DNA from: Nitrospinaceae bacterium UBA3496
GTDB lineage: Bacteria > UBA8248
Direction of reading: 5' to 3'
DNA length: 37,326 bases
Assembly: GCA_002377645.1 (NCBI GenBank)
Contig: DFQF01000050.1
Coordinates: forward strand, 59,699-97,024
The translations under genes were made by a program, and so were the position numbers. How positions within the stretch are numbered: the first letter of the stretch is position 1; each line of letters starts with the position of its first letter. The notes below the pieces were generated by a model. It was not told where the DNA came from. It searched no databases and was given only the letters and a program-made list of their open reading frames with translations. Positions 7,953 through 15,860 of this stretch are shown here, piece by piece.

Positions 7953-8360
7953 ATGCCTTTTTATAAACAATCAGAAATGGAAGAAACTACTTTACCAGAA
8001 CAGCCTATGGGAATTTTCAAAGGACTTCCTGGAGATCTTATGAAAGTAGGTTTCGTTACCTATCCTCAGGGAAAACTTTCAAGACCACATTTTCATCCCA
8101 ATGAAGAACAGTTCATTTACATTATTGAAGGAAGGCAGTACATGATTCTTGGTGAAGACGAGGGAATCATTGGACCAGGGGACCTAATTCATATACCTAG
8201 AAATACAGTCCATGGAGGTATTATTATCGATGAGAAAACTGTCATGTTTGCAGCAAAAAGTCCTGTTGGAGATGGAAATCTTGCACAAGATCATAACGAT
8301 GCAGAAAATGCAGATGAAATCACTGAAAAACTAAAATCCAAATTTGAAGAATTATCTTAA
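7953..8360 (+). CDS. Cupin protein, tandem copy 3
   Basis: This is the third tandem cupin (135 residues). It aligns to copy 1 without gaps and is clearly most similar to it (EMEE..LPEQPMG, PNEEQF, YIIEGRQ, GPGDLIH). Ligands are PHFHPNEEQF and NTVHGG, and the tail KSPVGDGNLAQD is shared. It ends 18 bases before the metallo-beta-lactamase-fold gene, with AAAATGGAG as ribosome-binding site between, so the two genes are probably co-translated from one transcript. Its function is unknown beyond the cupin fold. Confidence 0.87.
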   Translation: MPFYKQSEMEETTLPEQPMGIFKGLPGDLMKVGFVTYPQGKLSRPHFHPNEEQFIYIIEGRQYMILGEDEGIIGPGDLIHIPRNTVHGGIIIDEKTVMFAAKSPVGDGNLAQDHNDAENADEITEKLKSKFEELS

Positions 8361-8378
8361 AGAAAATGGAGATATAAA

Positions 8379-9254
8379 ATGGAACAACTTACAGAAAATA
8401 TCTTTTTTTACGACTGTTATCCTACAGTTGGCATGATAGTAACAAACGAAGGTGTTATTGCCATTGACGGACCAATGAGACCATCGGAAGCGATAAAATG
8501 GCGTGAATTTATCGAAACTAAAGGACCACTACGTTATTTAGTAAATATGGAACACCATCAGGATCACATCGCAGCAAATTGGTATTTACAACCTGAAAAA
8601 ATTATTTGCAGTGAAGTAACCTATGCAGATTTTTGGACATCCATAGCAAATGCAAGTGAAGGAATAGAAAGGATGCTGAAGTACGACCCAGATGCAGAAC
8701 CACTCACTAAAGGATATGAACTCAGGCCCCCAGATATCACTTACAAAGAAAGAATGACTATTCGTATGGGAGGAAAAACGATACATCTCATGAATCTTCC
8801 TGGTCATACTAGAGGACAAACAATCGTTCATGTACCTGAAGATAGAGTCGTATTCGTTGCCGACAATCTCACCCCTGCATATAATGTTGCATTTCATTCT
8901 GCAGATGTTTGGGGTTGGTTCCGTTCTCTCGGAATTCTCGAAGCTCTTGACGTAGATTGGTATATTCCCGGACATGGGAAACCTTGCAAGAAAGATGAAT
9001 TTCCTGAACAAAGAGAAAAAATGCATGATCTGATCAATAAAGTTAGAGGTGCCAAAAAAAGTGGTTTAACCAAAGAAGAAGTTCAAGAGAAAGTATTTGA
9101 ATTCTACGAAAATGAACATGAAAGTAATTCTCACTTGGGAGAGAGATTAATCATGTTAAGAAAGGGAGGGCTTGCAAACATCTTTGATTATTTAGAAATG
9201 CATCCTTCAGGAGACATTAACAACAGAAGAGACCCAGTTTGGGAAAATATATAG
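8379..9254 (+). CDS. Metallo-beta-lactamase-fold hydrolase with altered first metal motif
   Basis: This is a cytoplasmic MBL-fold hydrolase of 291 residues. The usual HxHxDH motif reads EHHQDH at 58-63, so the first histidine position is glutamate; His60, Asp62 and His63 remain. Other metal ligands are present: PGHT (His143), VADN (Asp162, bridging) and PGHG (His199). The C-terminal region about 205-260 is helical and charged. It has no signal peptide and so is not a classical beta-lactamase. The family covers lactonases, thioesterases and phosphodiesterases. Its place between cupins and an SDR suggests hydrolysis in a catabolic pathway, but the substrate is unknown. Confidence 0.88.
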   Translation: MEQLTENIFFYDCYPTVGMIVTNEGVIAIDGPMRPSEAIKWREFIETKGPLRYLVNMEHHQDHIAANWYLQPEKIICSEVTYADFWTSIANASEGIERMLKYDPDAEPLTKGYELRPPDITYKERMTIRMGGKTIHLMNLPGHTRGQTIVHVPEDRVVFVADNLTPAYNVAFHSADVWGWFRSLGILEALDVDWYIPGHGKPCKKDEFPEQREKMHDLINKVRGAKKSGLTKEEVQEKVFEFYENEHESNSHLGERLIMLRKGGLANIFDYLEMHPSGDINNRRDPVWENI

Positions 9255-9294
9255 TATTAAAATCTTTCTTTAACCATTTCTAGGAGTTTTCTTG

Positions 9295-10050
9295 ATGAAG
9301 CTAAAAGATAAAAAAGTTTTCATTACCGGTGCCTCTACAGGAATCGGTGCAGCCATAGCAGTTCGCCTTTCAAAAGATGGGGCAAATCTATATTTGGCAG
9401 GCGGAAAAAATGAAGCGTCTTTAAACGAAACCATCCAAATTTGCAAAAAAAATGGTGTAAACGCCTCAGGAGAATGCGTAGACTTATCCAATCTTGATAC
9501 AGTTCCTCCTTTATTAAGCAATGCCGAACAGTTTTTGGATGGCCTAGACATACTGATCAACTGTGCAGGATTACGATCTTTCAGCGCTGTCGGAGATTTC
9601 ACAAAAGATGAAATTGAAAAACTCTTTAAAATTAATTCCATGAGTGCTTTTTATCTTTCTAGTCTTTCTGCAAAAATAATGCTCCAGCAAGGAAAAGGTC
9701 AGATCTTAAATATTGGCTCTACTGCAGGTGAAGCCGGAGTCGCAAACTTCACTCTATACTGTTCTACTAAAGGTGCAATGCATCTTATGACAAAAGGGAT
9801 GGCTGTTGAATTAGGCCCTCAGGGAATAAGGGTCAACGCTCTTGCCCCCGGTACTATTCTCAGTGAAACAGTAGGGAGCGTGGTTGAAAAAGACAAAGAA
9901 AAAGAAAAAAAACTTATGGCAACAATTCCTTCTGGCAGATTTGGAACAGTTGAAGAAGTAGCGGACTGTGCTGCATTCATTGTTTCAGACGAGGCAGATT
10001 ATATGAACGGGGCTATCATTTTACTAGATGGGGGAAGATTAAGCGTTTAG
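9295..10050 (+). CDS. Short-chain dehydrogenase/reductase
   Basis: This is a classical SDR of 251 residues using NAD(P). The Rossmann motif TGASTGIG is at 11-18, the structural NCAG at 89-92, the catalytic Ser at 142 (NIGSTAG), and the YxxxK pair at Tyr155/Lys159 (YCSTK). The C-terminal DEADYMNGAIILLDGG is typical of the family. AGGAG lies 8 bases before the ATG at 9295; the TTG three bases earlier is less well placed. It is the last gene of the cupin/MBL operon. No specific substrate can be assigned. Confidence 0.9.
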   Translation: MKLKDKKVFITGASTGIGAAIAVRLSKDGANLYLAGGKNEASLNETIQICKKNGVNASGECVDLSNLDTVPPLLSNAEQFLDGLDILINCAGLRSFSAVGDFTKDEIEKLFKINSMSAFYLSSLSAKIMLQQGKGQILNIGSTAGEAGVANFTLYCSTKGAMHLMTKGMAVELGPQGIRVNALAPGTILSETVGSVVEKDKEKEKKLMATIPSGRFGTVEEVADCAAFIVSDEADYMNGAIILLDGGRLSV

Positions 10051-10052
10051 CG

Positions 10053-10229
10053 TCAAAGACATTCTAGCAAGGATTTAAAACCTCCTTTTTTAAAAATCAC
10101 GTCTTTGATTTTAAATTGACAATTTTCTTTAATCTTTATCTTCGTTTCAAGATTAGAATCTTTGTGTAAACTCACTTTTGCACATCCACAAAAAGTAACA
10201 ACTAACAGAAATATGATAAATGCAACGAT
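10053..10229 (-). pseudogene. Possible small lipoprotein frame lacking a usual start
   Basis: On the minus strand a 58-codon frame reads IVAFIIFLLVVTFCGCAK and then a Lys-rich stretch, ending in TGA at 10055-10053. It looks like a lipoprotein signal (hydrophobic run, then Gly-Cys) with a short mature part. A TGA stop directly precedes the frame and it has no ATG, GTG or TTG. It is either a remnant, a gene with a frameshift near 10230, or chance. Apart from this and the promoter at 10266, I see nothing else in 10051-10323. Confidence 0.3.
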
Positions 10230-10265
10230 TCAAATTTAGATGTAGCTTCCATTAAAACAATGATT

Positions 10266-10293
10266 TTGAAATGATTGTATAAAATACTATAAT
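10266..10293 (+). promoter_or_regulatory. Sigma70-type promoter of the GNAT-TPR-PqqD-sirtuin operon
   Basis: TTGAAA (10266-10271, 5 of 6) and a perfect TATAAT (10288-10293) are separated by 16 bases. Transcription would begin near 10300, just before the acetyltransferase start. This is the best promoter match I found in the window. No other convincing promoter was seen before the downstream genes to 20975. Confidence 0.55.
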
Positions 10294-10323
10294 AAAAGGT
10301 ATGCAAGATTAAAAAATATTTAT

Positions 10324-10860
10324 ATGAGGACCTCCTTGAATAGCGAACATCCATCTCCTGACTTCATACTAAGGCCAACTAGGTTGGAAGACATAGAACC
10401 ATATACTCTTTTCCTATCTAACCCTGAAGTTACGATTTGGCTTGACGATTTTTTTCAAAAACCCATCACACGTGTCCAGGTTGAAGGTCTTTTTCATCAA
10501 GACTCCTGGTGCAGGTGGGCTATAGAATGTGAAAACAAATTTGTAGGACTGACTGCACTTACTGATCCAGACTTGAGTAGAGGAATAGCACGATTTTTTA
10601 TCGTCATAGGAGAAACAAGTCTGTGGGGACAAAATTTAGGTACTAATATACTGAGAGAAGTACTTAAATTAGGTTTTAATAGTATGGGATTGAGGAAAAT
10701 CAATTCTGACTATTTAGAGCCAAATATAGCTTCTGAAAAAATACACGAACAAAACGGATTTAAAATTGAAGGGACACTGAGAAAGGACTGCTGGAGGCAA
10801 GGAAAATGGGTCAACAGAAAATTACTTTCTTTACTGAGAGAAGAATACAACGCTTCTTAA
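10324..10860 (+). CDS. GNAT N-acetyltransferase, RimJ/RimL type
   Basis: This GNAT-fold acetyltransferase of about 178 residues uses acetyl-CoA to acylate an amino group. It begins with the RimJ/RimL-style RPTRLEDIEPYTLFLSNPEV. Later parts are KFVGLTALTD, the acetyl-CoA segment GETSLWGQNLGTNILREVLK, then LRKINSDYLEPNIASEKIHEQNGFKIEGTLRK. The ATG at 10324 has no ribosome-binding site. A TTG at 10336 has AGGA 5 bases upstream and may be the true start, trimming four residues. It is the first gene after the promoter at 10266 and ends 36 bases before the TPR gene. As leader of an operon that ends in a sirtuin, it may be the matching acylation writer; that is inference. Confidence 0.85.
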   Translation: MRTSLNSEHPSPDFILRPTRLEDIEPYTLFLSNPEVTIWLDDFFQKPITRVQVEGLFHQDSWCRWAIECENKFVGLTALTDPDLSRGIARFFIVIGETSLWGQNLGTNILREVLKLGFNSMGLRKINSDYLEPNIASEKIHEQNGFKIEGTLRKDCWRQGKWVNRKLLSLLREEYNAS

Positions 10861-10896
10861 AAATAATTTTTTATTAAAAAAATGGGAGGACCCCAA

Positions 10897-13800
10897 TTGA
10901 AAGAATTAAATAAAATAAAATTGGTTGCAGTTTTATTCCTTATCGCCCTTTTTTGTACATCCATTCCATTTTCAGAAGCTTTTTTCAGCGTTTTCAAAGG
11001 AAAAGAACAAAAAGAAGTCGAAGAAATTTCGTCTGAAGATGCGACTGAGTTTTTTACAAAGAAAAAATACCTAAAGGCTAAAGAAGCATTCGTGAAACTG
11101 GTAAACAAAGATCCCGACGATTTAGACAATCAAGGAATGCTCGGGTGGTGTGAATTTATGCTAGACAATCATGTTGCAGCTCAAAATATTTTCAGAAAAA
11201 TTGCGAAGAAAGACAATGGAAATTTTGACGGGCAATTGGGTATGGCATGGACACATATCAAATTAGGAAACTACAAAAAAGCAAAACCTTATCTCCAAAC
11301 CGCCAAAGATGCAGCAGAGAATTGGCAAGCTTATATGGTACTAGATGCAGAGGGTTGGCTTAATGCAAAACTTGGCAATCTAAAGAAAGCAAAAGAATTA
11401 TTTGGAAATGAGGATGGTGTTCTTGAGGATTGGCAAGAAGACAATATGCCTGCAGATGGCCGTGTTGGTTTGGCCTGGGCTTTCATGAAAGAAAAAAAAT
11501 ACAAAAAAGCAAAAGAAGAATTCAAAGAAGGATTAGACAGAGATGAAAAATGTTTCTTCTGTCATGACGGATTGGCCAGAATTGCATTGCAGTCAAAAAA
11601 TTATGAAGAAGCACTTGCACAAACAGTAAAAGGCCTCAAGATAGTTCACTTTAACAACGGGCTCCTCTCCCTGCTTGATACAATTTTTTTGACAATCAAA
11701 GATACAGACAAAAAAATAAAAATATTAAAAGAATTAATAGAGACTCATTCAGATGATCCAAAATACTTGTACGTAAGTCGATTAGCATATGTGCAAATGG
11801 CAGCACAAAAAACAAAAGAAGCAGAGAAAATTTTTCAATTGATTTTAAAAAAAGACTCAGGAAATTTTTTAGCTAGAATTGGACTTTCAAGGATTCAATA
11901 CCAAAAGAAAAAAATTGTTGAAGATGCCTGGAAAGAATATGCAAGAGGAGAGTTTGAAGAAGCATTAAAAAAATTTAATGCTAAAAGAGAAGAAGCAAAG
12001 AAAAAAGGAAACCCTGCTGCTGAAGACGGACGCGGTTGGACGTTACTTGCTCTAGAAAAACCAAAAAAAGCCTATGACGCATTTCAAACAGCACTGAAAA
12101 TAGACAAAAGATTTTTCTTTTCTTACAGTGGTCTTATTGCATCACAAAGATTATCTTTTCCTACGTATAATGCTGCATGGAGACTTACAAATTACGGAAA
12201 ATTTAAAGACGCTGCAGAAACTTTTCAAAAAGCCAGAAAAGAAATTCCAGTAAAATACCATTGGCTTATCGATGAAGGTCTTGGTTGGATACACTACTAT
12301 AAAAAAGACTACTCTGCTGCAGAAAAGGCTTTTAATAATTCAATCAAAATAGAAAAAGATGCATTCCTGTCACACAAAGGCCTAGCTTATGTAGCATTAG
12401 AAAATGACAATTTCGAGAAGGCAGAGAAAGAACTCATGACTTCTCTTGGTAGCAATCCTTCTCAAGTTATTTCTACTTATATCTTTCCAGCACAAAAATT
12501 TCTAAAAGCGAAACAGTTCCTAAAAGCAAAAGAATTACTGTCATTGGGAGAGCGTACCTACAAATTCTCTGCTGATATTCAGTTTCTCCTTGCAAGAGCA
12601 TTTAAAGGCCTTAAAGACCCAGCCACTGCATCTCAAAAAGCGATGAAATCAGTAAAACTTGCTCCAGCATATGTACATCCTAAATTCAATGATTTGGAAT
12701 TAGACCCAGAGACAATAAAAGATGCATACAAACATATGGGATGGGGTCTCTATTACGCTGGAAAAAGCAAAGATGCACTCAAGCGTTTCGATGAATATTT
12801 CTCTGCTGGTGGTGAGGACAATTCTGCGAAATTAGGAAAAGCCTGGGTGCTTGTTGCCTTAAAAAAAACAGAGGATGCAATCGAATTATTTGAAGAATCA
12901 TTAGGGGATGGAGAAAAAAAGAATATTTCTGCTTTACTTGGAATCGGCTGGGCAAAATTAAAATCAGATGAAGTTGAAGAGGCCGAGAAAAGATTCCGTA
13001 CAGTCTTAAAAAGGATTCCAGGACACTACTCTGCCAGCGCTGGTCTAGCACGCATACAGTACCGCAAAACACGAATCGTAAAGGATGCTTGGAAAGAATA
13101 TTCAAAAAAGAATTACAAAGAAGCTCTTGAAAAATTCAATTCCAAAAGAGAAGACGCAGAAGAAAACAACAACCCAGCTGCAGAAGATGGAAGAGGATGG
13201 ACTCTTCTTGCTTTGGATAAGCCAAAAAAAGCTATCAAAGCATTCAGAGCCGCATTGAAAATTGACAAACAATTCTTTTATTCTAGAAGTGGATTGATAG
13301 CGGCACAAAGAAAATCTTTGGTCAGCTATAGCCAAGCTTGGGGATTACTTAATATCGGAAGATTTAAAGAAGCCTTAAAATCATTTCAAAAAGCCAGGAA
13401 GGAAACCTCACCCCAATTGCAATGGCTAGTAGATGATGGTCTTGCTTGGCTCGCATATTACAAAAAAGATTACGAAACAGCAGAAAGAATTTTTTCTGAA
13501 ATACTCAAGAAAAAACCAGAAGCTTATCTTTCACAAAAAGGATTAGGTTTTGTTGCACTTCAAAAAGAGGATTTCGATAATGCTCTCAAGCATCTAACAG
13601 CATCACTTGAGAAAAATCCATATCAACCAATCAATTCTTTTACAATACCTGCGGTTAAGTTTCTAAAGAAAAAGAAATATATAAAAATCAAGCAACTACT
13701 TACACTTGGAGAAAGGACCTATCCACGCTCTGCAGATATTCAATTCTTATTAGCGAAAGCTTATAAAGGACTAGGGAATGAAAAGAAAGCTACTCAAAAA

Positions 13801-15546
13801 GGATATTTAGCAGCAATTCTTGCCCCTGCGTACATTCATCCAAAATTTGATGAACTGAAATTAGACTCAAAGAAAATTAAAGAAGCATACAATGCAATGG
13901 GTTGGGGACTTTACTATGCTGGAAAAAGTGAAGAAGCCCTTAAACGATTCGAAGAATATTTTTCTAACGGCGGGAAAAATATTAGTGGATTAATAGGAAA
14001 AGGAAGATCTCAACTTGCTCTTGGAAAAGCAAAAGATGCTGAAAAAACATTCACGAAAGCCCTTGGAGAAAATAAATATATTACAGCTCAACTATGGATT
14101 GGGTGGGCTCAGTTAAAATCCGACAAAGTTAAAGAAGCAGAGAAAACTTTCCGATCAGTCTTAAAAAGGATTCCAGGACACTACTCTGCCAGCGCTGGTC
14201 TAGCGCGAATACAGTACCGCAAAACACGAATCGTAAAGGATGCTTGGAAAGAATACTCAAAAAAGAATTACAAAGAAGCTCTTGAAAAATTTAATACTCA
14301 AAGAAAAGAAGCATTAAAAAGCAGAAATCCTGCTGCAGAAGATGGAAGAGGATGGACACTTCTTGCATTAGACAAGCCTAAAGAAGCACTTAAAGCATTT
14401 CAAGCAGCATTAAAAATTGACAAACGATTCTTTTATTCTAGAAGTGGATTGATAGCGGCACAAAGAGCTTCTTTCACCAGTTACAATAAAGCATGGATCC
14501 AGGCAAACTCGGGAAAATTCAAAGAATCAGAAAAGAATTTTAAAATCGCAAAAAAAGAAGCCTCAAAGCAATTGCTATGGCTTATCGAAGAAGGATTGGG
14601 TTGGCTTGCCTACTACAAAAAAGATTTTGACACAGCAAAAAAAACTTTCACTAAAGTTCTAAAAGATAAACCTGAAGCTTATCTTTCGCAAAAAGGACTA
14701 GGTTTTATAGCACTTGAAAAAGGGGATTTTGATACTGCATTAAAACAACTAAGAGCCTCACTTGAAAAAAATCCTTATCAACCGATTAGTTCATTTACAA
14801 TCCCAGCAAGAAAATTTCTTGAGAAAAATAAATATGTAAAAATAAAGGAACTACTTACTCTAGGCGAAAGAACTTATCCACGATCTGCTGACATTCAATT
14901 TCTTTTAGCTAAAGCGTATAAAGGACTAGGAAATGAAAAGAAAGCGACTGAAAAAGGTTATATAGCCGCAATTCTTGCCCCTGCCTACATACATCCAAAA
15001 TTTGACGAATTAAAATTAGACTCCGAGAAAGTAAAAGAAGCTTTTAATGCAATGGGTTGGGGTCTTTACTTCTCAAGAAAAAATAAAGAAGCGTTAGAAA
15101 GATTCAATCAATATATTGAATCTGGTGGCTCAAATCCTAATGCGAAAAGAGGATTATCTTTTGCTTTATTTCGACTCAAGAAATACAAAAAATCTATACC
15201 TGGACTTATCAAGGCTGCTAGCCTTGAACCTAAAACTCTAAAACCAATAACAGAAATGATATTGCTACCTGGGACAAAAAGAAAATGGCCTATACGATAT
15301 AGTGCGAAATCAACTCTTGCTTGGGCTTATTTTCGAATTGGAAATACAGAAAAAGCAGAAAAACAATTTCAGAAAGTCATTCAAAAAAATCCTTTTTCTT
15401 TAGACGCTCTAACTGGCCTGGGATACGTTTCTTTGAAATTGAAAAAAACAAAAAAGGCCAAGAAATATTTCCAAGATGCGTTAAAAACTAATCCTTATTA
15501 CCCTGATGCTAAACGCGGAATGAAATTGATAAAGGCAAAGAAGTGA
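10897..15546 (+). CDS. Giant exported tetratricopeptide-repeat protein
   Basis: This is a protein of about 1549 residues made almost wholly of TPR helices. The start is the TTG at 10897, six bases after GGGAGGA; the upstream in-frame ATG at 10882 overlaps that site. The TTG places a clean signal peptide at the N-terminus (KELNKIK, hydrophobic core, SEA), so the bulk is likely periplasmic. After an introductory TPR block come three long copies of a 385-387-residue unit, starting at DAWKEY near 11923, 13084 and 14239. Each has AAEDGRGWTLLAL and MGWGLY landmarks. Copies 2 and 3 are also near-identical in DNA over long stretches. The stop overlaps the start of the PqqD-like gene (GTGA). Its likely role is a scaffold or protein-binding partner of the downstream system. 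Confidence 0.92.
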   Translation: MKELNKIKLVAVLFLIALFCTSIPFSEAFFSVFKGKEQKEVEEISSEDATEFFTKKKYLKAKEAFVKLVNKDPDDLDNQGMLGWCEFMLDNHVAAQNIFRKIAKKDNGNFDGQLGMAWTHIKLGNYKKAKPYLQTAKDAAENWQAYMVLDAEGWLNAKLGNLKKAKELFGNEDGVLEDWQEDNMPADGRVGLAWAFMKEKKYKKAKEEFKEGLDRDEKCFFCHDGLARIALQSKNYEEALAQTVKGLKIVHFNNGLLSLLDTIFLTIKDTDKKIKILKELIETHSDDPKYLYVSRLAYVQMAAQKTKEAEKIFQLILKKDSGNFLARIGLSRIQYQKKKIVEDAWKEYARGEFEEALKKFNAKREEAKKKGNPAAEDGRGWTLLALEKPKKAYDAFQTALKIDKRFFFSYSGLIASQRLSFPTYNAAWRLTNYGKFKDAAETFQKARKEIPVKYHWLIDEGLGWIHYYKKDYSAAEKAFNNSIKIEKDAFLSHKGLAYVALENDNFEKAEKELMTSLGSNPSQVISTYIFPAQKFLKAKQFLKAKELLSLGERTYKFSADIQFLLARAFKGLKDPATASQKAMKSVKLAPAYVHPKFNDLELDPETIKDAYKHMGWGLYYAGKSKDALKRFDEYFSAGGEDNSAKLGKAWVLVALKKTEDAIELFEESLGDGEKKNISALLGIGWAKLKSDEVEEAEKRFRTVLKRIPGHYSASAGLARIQYRKTRIVKDAWKEYSKKNYKEALEKFNSKREDAEENNNPAAEDGRGWTLLALDKPKKAIKAFRAALKIDKQFFYSRSGLIAAQRKSLVSYSQAWGLLNIGRFKEALKSFQKARKETSPQLQWLVDDGLAWLAYYKKDYETAERIFSEILKKKPEAYLSQKGLGFVALQKEDFDNALKHLTASLEKNPYQPINSFTIPAVKFLKKKKYIKIKQLLTLGERTYPRSADIQFLLAKAYKGLGNEKKATQKGYLAAILAPAYIHPKFDELKLDSKKIKEAYNAMGWGLYYAGKSEEALKRFEEYFSNGGKNISGLIGKGRSQLALGKAKDAEKTFTKALGENKYITAQLWIGWAQLKSDKVKEAEKTFRSVLKRIPGHYSASAGLARIQYRKTRIVKDAWKEYSKKNYKEALEKFNTQRKEALKSRNPAAEDGRGWTLLALDKPKEALKAFQAALKIDKRFFYSRSGLIAAQRASFTSYNKAWIQANSGKFKESEKNFKIAKKEASKQLLWLIEEGLGWLAYYKKDFDTAKKTFTKVLKDKPEAYLSQKGLGFIALEKGDFDTALKQLRASLEKNPYQPISSFTIPARKFLEKNKYVKIKELLTLGERTYPRSADIQFLLAKAYKGLGNEKKATEKGYIAAILAPAYIHPKFDELKLDSEKVKEAFNAMGWGLYFSRKNKEALERFNQYIESGGSNPNAKRGLSFALFRLKKYKKSIPGLIKAASLEPKTLKPITEMILLPGTKRKWPIRYSAKSTLAWAYFRIGNTEKAEKQFQKVIQKNPFSLDALTGLGYVSLKLKKTKKAKKYFQDALKTNPYYPDAKRGMKLIKAKK
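13001..13140 (+). repeat. DNA-level repeat in the TPR gene, copy A
   Basis: This stretch is nearly identical base for base to 14156-14295, with only a few substitutions and no gaps, at a period of 1155 bases (385 codons). Synonymous sites agree as well as coding sites, pointing to recent duplication or gene conversion between super-repeats 2 and 3. Confidence 0.85.
14156..14295 (+). repeat. DNA-level repeat in the TPR gene, copy B
   Basis: This is the partner of 13001-13140. A further run of about 40 identical bases occurs near 13271 and 14426 at the same 1155-base spacing, while sequence between these blocks has diverged. Confidence 0.85.
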
Positions 15547-15860
15547 AAACACAAAAAAAGAAAGACACCATATGGAAACTTCATGTACGAGCTCGTTTAG
15601 ATAGCAACCCAGTAAATGGGACAAATGGGAAAGGTGGAGGAGTTTTATTTGACACATATACTGCTGCACTCTTAACTTGCAATCCTACAGCATGGAGCCT
15701 TTTAAAACTCCTTTCTTCTGGAGCAACACTACAGGAACTATCTTTAGCGCTTACAAAGGAATATGAAGTTTCGAAAAAAAAAGCTGACCAAGACATTCAA
15801 AACTTATTGAAACAACTTGAATACATGGGATTAATAGATAGTGCGAAAGAAGAAAAATAA
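15543..15860 (+). CDS. PqqD-like (RiPP recognition element) protein
   Basis: This is a 105-residue stand-alone PqqD-family protein, a winged-helix fold that binds leader peptides for RiPP modifying enzymes. Residues about 27-100 follow the family plan. A beta-hairpin-like GGGVLFDTYTAALLTCN is followed by helix PTAWSLLKLLSSGATLQEL, then LTKEYEVSKKKADQDI and the closing helix LLKQLEYMGLID. The GTG start overlaps the TPR stop (GTGA), and the gene overlaps the ATP-grasp gene by 20 bases, so translation is coupled. The N-terminal 25 residues are basic and outside the domain. No separate short precursor peptide gene lies in the operon. The partner peptide may be encoded elsewhere or may be part of a larger protein. 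Confidence 0.8.
   Translation: MKTQKKKDTIWKLHVRARLDSNPVNGTNGKGGGVLFDTYTAALLTCNPTAWSLLKLLSSGATLQELSLALTKEYEVSKKKADQDIQNLLKQLEYMGLIDSAKEEK

Noticed and set aside
10053..10108. Inverted repeat TCAAAGAC/GTCTTTGA after the SDR gene as a terminator
   Set aside because: Only 8 pairs with a 40-base loop and no proper T-run; probably chance.
12779..13335. Two minus-strand frames opposite the TPR gene
   Set aside because: Their composition is what antisense of TPR repeats gives; no ribosome-binding site or family features.
11923..15100. Regular spaced repeats that might suggest a CRISPR array
   Set aside because: The units are about 1155 bases, coding and in frame, with no short repeats or spacers; they are TPR super-repeats.
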